A DNA stretch of 64,000 nt, taken from the IMG/VR virus record IMGVR_UViG_3300029908_000007, positions 98,309 to 162,308 of that record, one strand, 5' to 3'. Below, piece by piece: positions 1 to 9,355 of this stretch. Position numbers and translations under genes: made by a program. The stretch's first letter is position 1. Each line of letters starts with the position of its first letter. The DNA comes from a virus. Under the pieces are notes generated by a model, which saw only the letters and a list, made by a program, of their open reading frames with translations, did no database searches and was not told where the DNA came from.

Positions 1-128
1 ATGGTTTGACCGGAGGAACCCGTAAAGTATTGAATTTGTTTACTAGTATTGACAAGGGTTGTGGTGCCGCCCGCTGTGGCAGTACTAGCTTCTTGCATTA
101 CAACTTGGCCGAATTGAAACAGTCCCAT
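1..128 (-). CDS. Tail-fibre-like protein, N-terminal fragment (runs off the left edge)
   Basis: The ATG at 126-128 follows a good ribosome binding site (AAAGGAG, 7 nt away). The 42 visible codons begin MGLFQFGQVV and turn quickly into a Thr/Gly/Ser-rich stretch like the neighbouring fibre proteins. Position and composition suggest another fibre or fibre-tip subunit of the tail operon. The C-terminus lies outside the window, so function is inferred only from context. Confidence 0.6.
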   Translation of the reverse strand, partial: MGLFQFGQVVMQEASTATAGGTTTLVNTSKQIQYFTGSSGQT

Positions 129-155
129 TGAAACTCCTTTAAACTCTATCTATCA

Positions 156-168
156 TAAAGATTGCGAT
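156..168 (-). promoter_or_regulatory. Intergenic 13-mer motif copy (ATCGCAATCTTTA)
   Basis: An exact copy of a 13-mer that recurs at 7933-7945, 21366-21378 and 39200-39212. Here it lies in the 42-bp gap upstream of the fibre gene starting at 128, 26 nt before the ribosome binding site and start codon region ends. It could be a promoter or operator element for phage structural genes. The function is inferred only from its recurrence and position. Confidence 0.45.
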
Positions 169-170
169 TT

Positions 171-1220
171 CTACTGGTAAGCCGCTAATTGCCATGCCAG
201 CCTATAATTTGAGGATCCAGTTGGTACATTCCAGTTCACCGTAAAAGTCGATATAGTTTTTGCGGTGATTGTAACTGGTTGAAATTGTGGAGAAATATCT
301 GTATAATTGGTAAGCTCTGCTATGACCACGTAATTTGTAGATAATAGCGCTAAGGGGAAGGTAATAGTGATCGATGTTTGACCCGATCCTACAATTGATT
401 CCCCGGATTGTTCCGAAAGTCCTGGCGAAATCGCGTAGTCCAGGTAATAATTCCCGTCCGGAATAAGTTGATTCCATTCAAAAGTCGCGGTAGTCGTGGT
501 TTTATTTGTAACAGTAAGTGGGAAAAATTCAGGATTGGGATCGGTTGAATTATAAATACCGCCCAAGATAACATAGGAACTACTACTTTGTGGACTCAAA
601 AATGTAACTACTTGACTGGTTGTTCCCATAGTTAGTGGAACTTCCTGCGCGGTTCCTCCGCCGCTTCCCGAGCCCGAACCAGATCCATAAAACATGGTGA
701 TCGCGCTTTGAACAACGTTTTGGATGGTACCACCCATATTGTGAAGCGTGACATACCCAAAAGGTTGGGTTTGTGATTGTGGGGCTGGAACCAGAGCGTC
801 GGCTAATACCGCATTTGGGGTACCGATAACTACGGCGATATCATTGCTTTCATCGATAGCTAATAGAATTTGAACGTAATCTCCGGAAGGTAAAGTGAGT
901 GGGATTGATCCTCCCGTAGAGGTGACAATATTTCCACCAGATGAAGCGGGGAAGGTCACGGTTCCACCCGTAAAGACCGGAACTACGGTACCTAAAAAAG
1001 AAGCCGATTTATTTCTGCCTGAGACGGAATTTGCAACTAGAGAAGGACCGATATTGACTACAAGAGAGGGACTAGACGTGGCGTCAATTTTAAATGGAGG
1101 GGTTAGATCTTGATCAATAGAAGATAGTAAAACGTCAAGAGTATTTCCTGAAACCCAAGGAAATAGTTCTTGTAAGATGCCACGATACTCGCTTTGTCTA
1201 GAATCTATGGGTTTATACAT
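171..1220 (-). CDS. Tail fibre / receptor-binding protein with two C-terminal H-type-lectin-like domains
   Basis: A 349-aa structural protein. The N-terminal ~170 residues are beta-rich (attachment and shaft). A flexible GSGSGSGSGGG linker follows at about 180-190, then two tandem ~75-residue beta domains (about 190-270 and 275-349). The domains share the pattern V-x-F...Y-V...F-P-x-T-x-T...F-x-W...Y-x-L-x-W, which resembles H-type lectin folds and suggests sugar binding at the fibre tip. The same C-terminal domain ends the next gene (1242-2006). A TGATATA motif sits 12 nt before the start. The lectin assignment is by eye. Confidence 0.7.
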   Translation of the reverse strand: MYKPIDSRQSEYRGILQELFPWVSGNTLDVLLSSIDQDLTPPFKIDATSSPSLVVNIGPSLVANSVSGRNKSASFLGTVVPVFTGGTVTFPASSGGNIVTSTGGSIPLTLPSGDYVQILLAIDESNDIAVVIGTPNAVLADALVPAPQSQTQPFGYVTLHNMGGTIQNVVQSAITMFYGSGSGSGSGGGTAQEVPLTMGTTSQVVTFLSPQSSSSYVILGGIYNSTDPNPEFFPLTVTNKTTTTATFEWNQLIPDGNYYLDYAISPGLSEQSGESIVGSGQTSITITFPLALLSTNYVVIAELTNYTDISPQFQPVTITAKTISTFTVNWNVPTGSSNYRLAWQLAAYQ

Positions 1221-1241
1221 ATCAATCTCTATATATCATAA

Positions 1242-2006
1242 CTAGTTGTTTGCAATAGCGTGCCAGACCAAAGAATAGTTTGCTGTTGCGGTCGGACTAT
1301 TCCATTTAACCGTAAAGCCCGTGGTACTAAAAGCAGTAATTTCAATAGGTTGAAACTGAGTGTTGGTGTCAGTGGTGTTAATGAAATTACATGTGATGGC
1401 ATAACTTGTATTAGCAAAAGCCGTGCTGTAAGTAACGGAAACCGTGGTAACACCGCTGCCAATGGCCTGTGTTCCCGATCTATAAGTAATAGCGGTTGCA
1501 TTGGTTGCACTATATGCGGCATCCCATGCAGCTGCGGTATTAACTGACGTCGAGGTACAAGTAAATATACACTGAGTTCCAGCCGCCATCACTTGAACGC
1601 TAGCACTTGTAGAAGTCTGAACAGTTACTGAGCCCGTGGAACGATTCATTATCTGATAGGCTTGACCCACAACTAAAGTTGAGGTACTTGGCAAAGTAAC
1701 GGTTTGTGTTGTGGTTCCTGTGAATTGCTGATAATATGTACTTGATACCGATAAAGTCGTAGTACTGGCAGCGGTAGCAGTAGTTGTAAAGCCCTCACTT
1801 ATATTATTGATCTGTGTATTAGCGTTGGTATCCCTAAACATTACCGTAGAAGCCGTAGGAGCTGCTACAAGACTTACCGCACTAGGTGTGGTGGAGCTGC
1901 CACTGATATTAGCTAAGACCGTGGCAGTGGCGATCGACGGCAAATCCGTCAACGCCATCGCCGTGCCTCTTAGTGCTCCACTTACTGGTTTTGTAAAATT
2001 TGACAT
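1242..2006 (-). CDS. Tail fibre protein with C-terminal H-type-lectin-like domain
   Basis: A 254-aa Thr/Ser-rich fibre protein. The first ~60 residues are low complexity. A central domain (~85-165) has an alternating pattern typical of phage fibre beta-domains. The last ~75 residues, ending YSLVWHAIANN, align by eye with the two C-terminal domains of the neighbouring 171-1220 protein (shared FQPIEIT/FQPVTIT and F-T-V-x-W). It probably forms a fibre tip or adaptor. Its start follows AAGG and a TGATATA motif 11 nt upstream. Confidence 0.65.
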   Translation of the reverse strand: MSNFTKPVSGALRGTAMALTDLPSIATATVLANISGSSTTPSAVSLVAAPTASTVMFRDTNANTQINNISEGFTTTATAASTTTLSVSSTYYQQFTGTTTQTVTLPSTSTLVVGQAYQIMNRSTGSVTVQTSTSASVQVMAAGTQCIFTCTSTSVNTAAAWDAAYSATNATAITYRSGTQAIGSGVTTVSVTYSTAFANTSYAITCNFINTTDTNTQFQPIEITAFSTTGFTVKWNSPTATANYSLVWHAIANN

Positions 2007-2031
2007 CCTTACTTTCTATATCATGAACCTA

Positions 2032-4404
2032 TTAGTTGACTCCGACTACTTGCGCGTCAACCCAGATATTGTTAGCATCTTTTACTTGACCCACTCTTAC
2101 GATAGCCAGTCCCGAAGACGATGGCGCCGTTGAAGTACAAGCACCGGAGCTACCTAAGTAAAGTGGCGCTCCCGTGGTGAATCCATGGCTTGGTACATTG
2201 ATGATACCAAATTCGGTTACGGTTACCGACTGACCTTGAGAAACACCGGAACCAGGATAGGCCAAACCGATAACGTAAAAATTGTCTGTTGTAGCAGCGT
2301 TGTTGTCGGCTTTCCACATTCTGCCCACGGTCGAACCGCCATCGGTTGACAACGCGTATCTCAAAGCGTACAGCGTAGAAGCGGTAAGCGATTGATCCGA
2401 GGTTTCCGTCGTGGTTGTAGCAGTGCTAACTGTTGAGGGCGTCGCCCATGCCGCAGTGCCTCCGGAGACCGTCAATACCTGTCCCGTAGACCCAATTGCA
2501 AGATTGGTTGCGGAATTGCTGCCGTTGCCAACGATCAAATCGCCAGTCGCTGTGATTGGAGATAATGCGTTAAAAGCCGCTGATTTTGTTGTCTGACCGG
2601 TGCCGCCGTTTGCTATTGCAATTGTAGTTCCAGTCCATGTACCAGACGTAATAGTTCCAACCGAGGTCAGACTGGAACTTACTACCGTACTGTTCAGCGT
2701 GGTTCCAGAAAGCGTTCCGGCTGGAGCCACAACTGCGTTTCCGGTAATGGAAGTTACCAAACCTTTTGCATTAATAGTAACAGCTGGAATGCTGGTAGAA
2801 GAACCCGTGGTACCAGCGGTAGCAACTGTTGCCAATGTAAGAACGGATCCAGAAGTTGTGGCGTCGCCGCTTAGAGCAGCAGCTGCAGTAACCAACCCTT
2901 TTCCGTTTACAGTTACTGAAGCAAATGTTCCCGTATTAGAATTTACAGTTGCAAGAGTAAGAGCTGCAGAGCCCGGTCCGGAAGCCGTTGCGTCCCCGGT
3001 CAATGCTGTGATATAGTTTCCAGCGGCTTGTTTTCCGTTGAAAGTATTCCAGTCCGTTGAAGACAGATATCCGTTTGTAGAGGTATTTGACTGAGTAATG
3101 CTAACGGTGTTTCCAGATAACGACAGGGGAGCGTTGAAAGTATAAGACGTAGGTCCTGCGAACTCCGTAAACATTGGAGTAGAAGAAGATCCGAATACAT
3201 GATTTGCTACAAAAGCGCTGTCAGCGTATACGGTACCATTTAAAATTAACCACGCATCGCCTATTGCGGTAGGTAGTCCGTTTGAAGTCAGGACATAAGC
3301 GGTACCAATCCCACTTGCGGTGTATTCACCGCTTGTAGTTGCTACGGTTTGGTTTCCGAGAATAACTAAATCACCGTTCTGAACCGAATATCCGTCGATG
3401 GTAAGAGTTGCCCCACCAGTCAAAGGTACGTTGCTAGCAGCGTAGGCTTTAGCCGGACCTTGCCATGTTAATCCACTAATCGCGGCATCAACATATCCTT
3501 TTGTAGCCGCATCTGTTGAGGTGGAAGGAGCTGCAAGACCGTTAATCTGATTGCTTCCCATGTTCAGGGCTTGTGCTTGCGTACCCAACGAAGTCAGGGA
3601 AGATGCGGTAACCGTAGAATTCAGAGTGGTTCCAGAAAGTGTGCCAGCAGGTGCTACAACCGCGTTACCAGTAACAGAGGTTACCAATCCCTTAACGTTG
3701 ATGGTGATAGAAGGAATGCTAGTAGAAGAACCTGTGGTTCCAGCAGTTGCGACAGTTGCGAGTGTCAAAGCACCGGAACTTGCAATAGTTGCATCACCGG
3801 ACATCGCAACAGCTGCGGGCTGATTTGAACCGTTTCCAACATAGATATCGTTAGTCGCCAAAGGTAACATTTGGGCGGCTGTAATCGTGCCAGACAACTG
3901 AGAGGTCGGAAGACTTAATGCGGAAAGCGTGGTTAGCGTAGAATTAGAACTTGCTGTAATATTAGAGGCAGTTCCCGTAATGCTCCCGCTCGGGATTACA
4001 TAATCGGTTCCAGCAACAGCGGCACTGATTGCGGTTCCATTACCCTTTAAAAGTCCGGTAATAGTTGTGGTTAGAGTTAGAGCAGGAGTAGATCCTCCAG
4101 AAGAAGTCCCCGCAAATCCGTTGGCAGTATTTACGGAAACCGATGTAACGCTACCAGAAGCAGAAGCGATCCAACTCAGATTACCGCTGCCATCATTTGC
4201 CAAAACGTAGTTTGATCCACCGGCTTGCGCGGCAGGCCAAACAACGGAATACGTCGTGGTCGTGGAATGCGCGGCTTGTGTAAAAGATCCGCCGCCAGTT
4301 GCGGCATTGATCTGAAGACCTTGTACGCTAAGAGTGTTAGTTGAAAGATCAACTGTTCTTGGTACGGCGGAGATAAGTTCTAAAATTTTGCTATAAGTTG
4401 CCAT
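2032..4404 (-). CDS. Long tail fibre protein with internal repeats
   Basis: A 790-aa Ser/Thr/Gly/Val-rich protein with internally duplicated modules. Blocks containing GTTGSSTSIP, KGLVTS and APAGTLSGTTLNS occur twice (about residues 215-270 and 515-580). Near residue 300 the segment DAATKGYVDAAI resembles the shaft repeat of many phage fibres. The last ~90 residues form a compact domain resembling the downstream 4418-4873 protein (a decoration-like beta fold). It probably trimerises as a side or long tail fibre. Two long antisense open frames inside it are composition artefacts. Confidence 0.7.
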   Translation of the reverse strand: MATYSKILELISAVPRTVDLSTNTLSVQGLQINAATGGGSFTQAAHSTTTTYSVVWPAAQAGGSNYVLANDGSGNLSWIASASGSVTSVSVNTANGFAGTSSGGSTPALTLTTTITGLLKGNGTAISAAVAGTDYVIPSGSITGTASNITASSNSTLTTLSALSLPTSQLSGTITAAQMLPLATNDIYVGNGSNQPAAVAMSGDATIASSGALTLATVATAGTTGSSTSIPSITINVKGLVTSVTGNAVVAPAGTLSGTTLNSTVTASSLTSLGTQAQALNMGSNQINGLAAPSTSTDAATKGYVDAAISGLTWQGPAKAYAASNVPLTGGATLTIDGYSVQNGDLVILGNQTVATTSGEYTASGIGTAYVLTSNGLPTAIGDAWLILNGTVYADSAFVANHVFGSSSTPMFTEFAGPTSYTFNAPLSLSGNTVSITQSNTSTNGYLSSTDWNTFNGKQAAGNYITALTGDATASGPGSAALTLATVNSNTGTFASVTVNGKGLVTAAAALSGDATTSGSVLTLATVATAGTTGSSTSIPAVTINAKGLVTSITGNAVVAPAGTLSGTTLNSTVVSSSLTSVGTITSGTWTGTTIAIANGGTGQTTKSAAFNALSPITATGDLIVGNGSNSATNLAIGSTGQVLTVSGGTAAWATPSTVSTATTTTETSDQSLTASTLYALRYALSTDGGSTVGRMWKADNNAATTDNFYVIGLAYPGSGVSQGQSVTVTEFGIINVPSHGFTTGAPLYLGSSGACTSTAPSSSGLAIVRVGQVKDANNIWVDAQVVGVN

Positions 4405-4417
4405 GATTTACTCCTAA

Positions 4418-4873
4418 TTAAAGTTGACCGATTAGTTGTGGAATTATTACCAAATCTTGCTGTAAACTGTTTGTTTCGTTTTGCACAATTATTCCCACGT
4501 AATAGACGAAGTCGCCGGGACCAAAACCTGTAACACCGTCATCAGGGCGCGTGTTCTGGATGGTACCACTCAGACCAATCCAAATAGCCTGTCCTATCGC
4601 AAATCCGTAGGTAAGAGAAAGATTTAAAAGTCTGCCGTTGCTGATCACTGGCCCGTTGGCATTACCGGGAATTCTGAACTGAGCAATGCCAACAAATGCG
4701 CTAACCGAAGCCTGCGAGGTGACATCGGTGGGCGCGATCATGTCTTGTGTGCCAGTAGAGCTGACAGGGGTTCCTTGAGGAATTGCGGTACCACTATTAT
4801 TGGTATAGTTAGACACAATTCCAGTGGAACTTGCGGTACTTTGCTGACTAAAGAAAAATGGACTATAAGTCAA
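4418..4873 (-). CDS. Small fibre-associated or decoration-like structural protein
   Basis: A 151-aa protein with a Ser/Thr-rich N-terminus, then a domain containing GTAIPQGTPV, FVGIAQ, NGRLLNLSL and GQAIWIGLSG. This order (early Gly-Pro turn, Val-Gly-Ile-Ala, then a Gly-Gln-x-I-W strand) resembles DUF2190-like/decoration folds and the C-terminal domain of the adjacent 790-aa fibre. It lies in the fibre operon, 13 bp from the next gene. A fibre accessory or tip role is inferred. Confidence 0.55.
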   Translation of the reverse strand: MTYSPFFFSQQSTASSTGIVSNYTNNSGTAIPQGTPVSSTGTQDMIAPTDVTSQASVSAFVGIAQFRIPGNANGPVISNGRLLNLSLTYGFAIGQAIWIGLSGTIQNTRPDDGVTGFGPGDFVYYVGIIVQNETNSLQQDLVIIPQLIGQL

Positions 4874-4888
4874 AGTTAGCTCCCAAAG

Positions 4889-7861
4889 TTATAAAATATA
4901 CCAAGCTGATCCCGAACTGACCACGGTTACGGTTTGCCATTGCGAAGACAATAGAAAAGTATTGCTGCCATCTATCAATTCCGACCCATTGGCCATAATC
5001 GTTAAAACATTTGCGCTGGAATCGATCTTCTTCATAAAAAAGATTCTTCCAACACCAGTGGCTGCGGTTGGAAGAGATAGTGTAAATGCTCCACCGGTGC
5101 AATCGCCTAAAATTACAAAGTCTGTAGACATTAGGGTATATGGACCGGTTTTCGTAGAAACTGATACCGCGTTTCCAAATGCGTTGGTTCCAGCAGGCCC
5201 TGCGGGACCAGTAGGACCAGTAGGACCTTCGGGTCCGATTTCGCCCAGACTCCCACCATTACCGGCAAAACGAAACTGAAGTTCGTCGCCAACAACTAAT
5301 CCGCCACCGGGAAAACTAACGATTTGAATTTCATTACTAGGAGCGCCAGAGGCCCCGACTTCAGCATAGGCTCCGCTTTCAACGTCTAAAAACTGACCAT
5401 TAAGAAGAACTTGTAGTGTTCCTTTGCCCACGGTATAATATTGCGTTGCGTTGGCTTCTCTGCTATTATTTGGAAGATGAATGAAACCGCCATTGGCAAC
5501 GGGTCCGTTTATAGAGACCGGAGAATTTAAAGAAGGAGGATATGTTCCACCGGAAGCGACGACATCAACGGTCTCATCGTATGTTGGGGAATCCAATGAA
5601 CTTAGAATGATTCCAACGTCTTCATCAAGTTTTTTAATACCCAATGTTAGATTATCGCCGTCTTGAATAGCAAAGTTTCCACTACCAGTTCCGGCCTGTG
5701 TGGCAGAAATTGCAAACGGAGCACCCACATTAACGTTAGCCGGTGAATTGGTAAGACCGGCGCTGTTATTGGTAACGGTAATAACATTACTAATTGCGGT
5801 TGCGGTGAAATCTTTTCTGCTTGTGGAATTGAGAAGAGTGGTCAACGTAGTTGCGGTTTGAGCAGCGGTTTGTCCAGTGGTTACAATCCATTCCAAAGAA
5901 ATCGCATTTGCGATTGGCATTGGATCCACGCCGGTTCCATCTTTGTTTACCCAAACATAGTACTGTATAAGACTAACGGAAGGAAAAATTTCAAAATACT
6001 GATTAGAAGCCATCGAAGCCGCGCTACCGGTTGTAATGCTAACGATCTGTGGAAGAACTAAAGGTCCTCCGCCTTCCCACATTTGATATGTAGAAACATA
6101 GGCTGGAGCGGTGGCGCTTTCAATTGGGCTACCGGTGTAGGTAAGTAGGTTTTGAATTTGAGGACCACTGACGTTTTCGCTGACGCCATATGATAAATCC
6201 ATTCCTAACCAACGAATATAAACTCTAGGTAAGGCGCCGCCGTCATCGTTTCTAGCTAGCAACCACCAAGTATTCGATGCAATCGGTACGCTTGCACGTG
6301 GTACGATTTGAATATCTCTGGAATTACCACTAACACCGGGTAATGTATATTCTCCCCAAGCATATTGAGAAGCCGCTCCGCTAGCCCCCGTAGAAGTTCC
6401 ACCATAAGTAGAAGTCAATGTGACTTGTGAAACAGAATTAACTGTCAAAATCTGATAATAGGCGGCATGACTTGCTGAAGCTATTTTGATCCAATCACCA
6501 GCAAGTACAGCGGACGTCCAGGCCACACTGCCTACGGAACTAACTACAGCAGAAGCATTGGTCCAAATAAGATCTGGGGAGATTGCGGCGTCGCGAGTAA
6601 GTTCTAAATAAGCGACTTCACCATCGGTCAGAGTTACTGTGCTACCCGTAGGATTTGCTTGGATCTGATATTCTAAATTAGAACCTATTACTTTAAAATT
6701 TAAAACGTTGGACCAATTAATTTGGCCCGGTTGCGTTGCCACAGGATTTGTAAATGAAACCGTGGTTCCAGTTACAGTATCTGAGGCTTCGTTGGACATG
6801 ACAACCGTGGAACCACTAATAGAAAGAACCGTGGTGCCAGCGATAAAAGCTTCGCCACTGATATACTGACCACTGGCTATTCCTGTTGTGGAAGCCAGAC
6901 TGGTAATTTGGTTGCTGCCTAGGGTAACGTTACCGGTAGTCGTGAGAATTGGTGTGGTATCGGGAATCACACCGTGACTGATGTTACCATTACTGGTTAA
7001 GATGGTATTAACAGCGTCTTCTCTAAGTTGAGGTACACTGCCACCCGGACTTGGACCGGTCCCAAAAAACGAATACCAATAGGGTCCGCCGCCTAAATCT
7101 AGGAAGCCCGACATCACAGCGTTCATCCAATCCTTGAGATCGGTGATGGCTTTGTCTCCACCGTAAAACGGATTGCTGCCGTTTGTGGTAGTTACTGGTG
7201 GATTTTCTGAAGTCCCTTCCGGCCAACTATAGACATTGAACGGATTAGGATTGGCGCCGCCTGTTCCTAAGCGAAACAGTAGGGGCCTGGAATCTGTTAT
7301 GGAAACCACGTTGTTGCCGCTATCGGTAAGAATTACGGCAATGGGAAGAATGTTGGAAGCCCAAACCGTAGATGTGATTACGAATTCGTAGTTTAGGATG
7401 ATCGCTGCGGGATCAATTGTGGAATCTTGTTGGCTCGTTGAAGGATCCCAAAGCGCACGTTGTACGTCGGTTGTGGGATCTTGGAAGCGATAGTAATCGA
7501 TGCCAACATAGTTATTGGTGCCTGGAACGAAGGCGCCGCTGACATTTGACACAATCGCAGCATTTAGGGTAACAGCGGGGGTTCCAGCTGGAACCAAATA
7601 TATGGTACCTGACTGAGACGCGGTGACGTGCATGAGGGCGCCAGCGCTAACGATTACCTGTAGGTTTGAGGCGGCGCCACCGATGGGGTTGGTGGCCATG
7701 TTTAACGCGAAGCCGTTGATGATATAGGGGTTACCGGCTCCGGTCACGAATGCTTCAAAAGACGTGTCAAAGTCAGCACTTACAGCGGATTCAACAGCCT
7801 TTAGATCAGGCACGTCAACTCTCATCTGACTTAAATAATTTTCGCGGCGCTGAATAGCCAT
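4889..7861 (-). CDS. Large tail fibre/baseplate-attached fibre protein with a short collagen-like segment
   Basis: I start this gene at the internal ATG at 7859-7861 (MAIQRRENYL, 990 aa). It follows GAGGG, and the upstream extension would cross promoter motifs. The N-terminal ~100 residues look like the baseplate-attachment domain of long fibres. The centre is a series of Thr/Ser-rich beta modules. Near residue 895 there is a collagen-like G-x-y run (GPEGPTGPTGPAGPAG), a known trimerising neck, followed by a ~90-residue C-terminal tip domain (LGDCTGGAFTLSLP). It is first in the fibre gene run. Confidence 0.75.
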   Translation of the reverse strand: MAIQRRENYLSQMRVDVPDLKAVESAVSADFDTSFEAFVTGAGNPYIINGFALNMATNPIGGAASNLQVIVSAGALMHVTASQSGTIYLVPAGTPAVTLNAAIVSNVSGAFVPGTNNYVGIDYYRFQDPTTDVQRALWDPSTSQQDSTIDPAAIILNYEFVITSTVWASNILPIAVILTDSGNNVVSITDSRPLLFRLGTGGANPNPFNVYSWPEGTSENPPVTTTNGSNPFYGGDKAITDLKDWMNAVMSGFLDLGGGPYWYSFFGTGPSPGGSVPQLREDAVNTILTSNGNISHGVIPDTTPILTTTGNVTLGSNQITSLASTTGIASGQYISGEAFIAGTTVLSISGSTVVMSNEASDTVTGTTVSFTNPVATQPGQINWSNVLNFKVIGSNLEYQIQANPTGSTVTLTDGEVAYLELTRDAAISPDLIWTNASAVVSSVGSVAWTSAVLAGDWIKIASASHAAYYQILTVNSVSQVTLTSTYGGTSTGASGAASQYAWGEYTLPGVSGNSRDIQIVPRASVPIASNTWWLLARNDDGGALPRVYIRWLGMDLSYGVSENVSGPQIQNLLTYTGSPIESATAPAYVSTYQMWEGGGPLVLPQIVSITTGSAASMASNQYFEIFPSVSLIQYYVWVNKDGTGVDPMPIANAISLEWIVTTGQTAAQTATTLTTLLNSTSRKDFTATAISNVITVTNNSAGLTNSPANVNVGAPFAISATQAGTGSGNFAIQDGDNLTLGIKKLDEDVGIILSSLDSPTYDETVDVVASGGTYPPSLNSPVSINGPVANGGFIHLPNNSREANATQYYTVGKGTLQVLLNGQFLDVESGAYAEVGASGAPSNEIQIVSFPGGGLVVGDELQFRFAGNGGSLGEIGPEGPTGPTGPAGPAGTNAFGNAVSVSTKTGPYTLMSTDFVILGDCTGGAFTLSLPTAATGVGRIFFMKKIDSSANVLTIMANGSELIDGSNTFLLSSQWQTVTVVSSGSAWYIL

Positions 7862-7888
7862 TAAATGCCCTCTGGAATGGATCCTAGG

Positions 7889-7957
7889 TAAAGATTGTTG
7901 TTTAACTGACACCCCTATTATATCATATTGACATCGCAATCTTTACTGTGATATAGT
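7889..7957. promoter_or_regulatory. Divergent regulatory region with two AATCTTTAC motifs and back-to-back promoters
   Basis: The plus strand carries TTGACA (7928-7933), an 18-bp spacer and TATAGT (7952-7957) before the gene at 7981; the 13-mer ATCGCAATCTTTA fills the spacer. The minus strand carries TATAAT (7917-7922, within TGATATAAT) upstream of the fibre gene starting at 7861, and a second core motif AATCTTTACC (about 7887-7896) lies between that -10 and the start. The arrangement looks like a controlled divergent promoter; the motif could be an operator. Confidence 0.55.
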
Positions 7958-7980
7958 CTAAAGTGAAGAGGTGCGCTACA

Positions 7981-8364
7981 GTGGGAAAAAGTAAGCGAAC
8001 AGATAGATCGTTCACTAGAGAGCAGCGATTATCTAAAGAAAACAGGCAGTTAAAGAAAGAGTTGGCTCACCTAAGAAAACAGATAGCCCGTCTGGATCTG
8101 GATCGGTTCGAGACTCTCAGACAAATGGTAGCCGACCATGAGGAAAGCAAGCGTTTTGAAGAAAGTGCTGTAGAAGCCAACTCAAATATAGAGGCTTTGA
8201 AGCGTGATTGGGCATGTCATGAATGCGACAACGGTTTTTTAGAGATTGTTTTGTATTCAAAGATGGGGACTACGCAATACTACAGGAAATGCAATAACTG
8301 CACCAATCGTACCAAGGGTAAGCGTTACGAAGAAACTGTGAAGGGAATCCTAAAGAATGATTGA
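7981..8364 (+). CDS. Small coiled-coil zinc-ribbon protein
   Basis: I prefer the GTG at 7981, nine bases after AAGAGG; an upstream in-frame GTG at 7963 lies almost on the predicted transcription start. The ~127-aa product has a charged helical N-terminus (coiled coil around 15-60), then a Cys pair CHEC and a second pair CNNC about 25 residues later, a zinc-ribbon pattern. It may bind nucleic acid. It is a plus-strand insert in the minus-strand tail operon and overlaps the next gene by 8 bp. Confidence 0.6.
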   Translation: MGKSKRTDRSFTREQRLSKENRQLKKELAHLRKQIARLDLDRFETLRQMVADHEESKRFEESAVEANSNIEALKRDWACHECDNGFLEIVLYSKMGTTQYYRKCNNCTNRTKGKRYEETVKGILKND

Positions 8365-8584
8365 AGGCGACGTTGTTATTTGTGCCACTTCTCAGGCCGG
8401 TAGTATTGTTCAAATCGATGGCAAAAATGTTTGGGTATTGTTAAGAAATCACGATATTTGGACTGGCCTCTTAAGTCAAACCTACAAACCGCAATCCAAA
8501 GAACATCTGGATGCCTGTCCCATAGATGTCGCCAGGGTAGAGGCTAAACGCACAATCCGTGAAGACAGCGGATACGAAGACTAA
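8357..8584 (+). CDS. Small beta-barrel (KOW/SH3-like) protein, unknown role
   Basis: A 75-aa product beginning MIEGDVVICA with GSIVQIDGKNVWVLL. This strand-turn-strand pattern (G-D-V-V ... G-x-I-x-x-I-x-G-x-x-V-W-V) is typical of KOW/SH3-like barrels. It overlaps the zinc-ribbon gene by 8 bp, so the two are probably translated together. Its stop overlaps the convergent minus-strand gene by 3 bp. No specific function is assigned. Confidence 0.6.
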   Translation: MIEGDVVICATSQAGSIVQIDGKNVWVLLRNHDIWTGLLSQTYKPQSKEHLDACPIDVARVEAKRTIREDSGYED

Positions 8585-9333
8585 TCCACCCACCACTTCG
8601 AATATGGGTTATTATTTAGCCCTTGCGGACTGTAATAAATCGAAGTCACAGACTTCATGGGATCCGCGCCATAGTATTTCTTCAATCTCCAAAACCAAAC
8701 CTTACTTGCTAACCAACACCATAGACTAGTCTTTTTTAGGTTATTTTGAATCGTCCAGGTAAGCTGTCTGGTATTGGTATCCATGACGTTTTCCGACATA
8801 TTGGAAATCGCGATGGCTAGCGCGGAAAAAACGAACAATGGATGACACATCCAGCGAATCCAGCAATGCAAGGGATTGATTAGAGATGGAAATGCCGCCG
8901 AAATCATCGCGGTAAGAAGTGCGGGTTGTCTGATTAAAAAAGCCTGCCATTGCCACTTGCCGGGCTGCGGATTATAGAAAGAGCCTTTATATTTGATACA
9001 ACCCCAAAGTAATTTACGGGGGATTTCCGTGTTTCCCAATTCAATGCATGCGCTTACTGTGCCATAATAGTCATCTGGGCCATTGAGTCCGTCATTTTGT
9101 CCAACAGGAACTCTATTGAGTAGGTTGGAACCAATACACTGATTGATTTTGGCGGCGTAGTCTATTTTGTCTTGATCGGTAAGTTGTCCGTTTTTGTTTA
9201 ATAATATATAATAGATGGAAGTAAAAAGATTTCCATTGTCAGAGCCGCTTTGTCCGGGTTGCCACGTACCTGGATTTGGGGTGTTTAAATTGTTTCCATC
9301 AATGTACGTGGAAAAATCCTGTCTTATCGTCAT
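8581..9333 (-). CDS. Conserved-looking phage protein of unknown function
   Basis: A 250-aa protein with a TWQPGQ segment near residue 23 and many aromatic residues (clusters around 145-165 and 205-235, including SLWCWLASKVWFW). It has hydrophobic stretches at about 140-180 but no clear signal peptide. It lies between the fibre and baseplate genes, so a virion-associated role is possible. The AATCTTTAC motif core lies 6 nt before the start codon. I do not recognise a family. Confidence 0.55.
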   Translation of the reverse strand: MTIRQDFSTYIDGNNLNTPNPGTWQPGQSGSDNGNLFTSIYYILLNKNGQLTDQDKIDYAAKINQCIGSNLLNRVPVGQNDGLNGPDDYYGTVSACIELGNTEIPRKLLWGCIKYKGSFYNPQPGKWQWQAFLIRQPALLTAMISAAFPSLINPLHCWIRWMCHPLFVFSALAIAISNMSENVMDTNTRQLTWTIQNNLKKTSLWCWLASKVWFWRLKKYYGADPMKSVTSIYYSPQGLNNNPYSKWWVD

Positions 9334-9338
9334 ATTAG

Positions 9339-9346
9339 TAAAGATT
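9339..9346 (-). promoter_or_regulatory. AATCTTTA motif core upstream of the 9333 gene
   Basis: The 8-mer core of the recurrent intergenic motif, ending 6 nt before the minus-strand start codon at 9333. The spacing is similar to that at 39200-39212. No Shine-Dalgarno sequence is visible between the motif and the ATG. Confidence 0.35.
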
Positions 9347-9355
9347 GTTTTTAGC

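Noticed and set aside
2411-3823. Long plus-strand open frames of Val/Pro/Ala-rich protein opposite the fibre gene
   Set aside because: They mirror the Thr/Ser/Gly-rich fibre repeats in another frame, have no ribosome binding sites, and overlap a convincing gene entirely.
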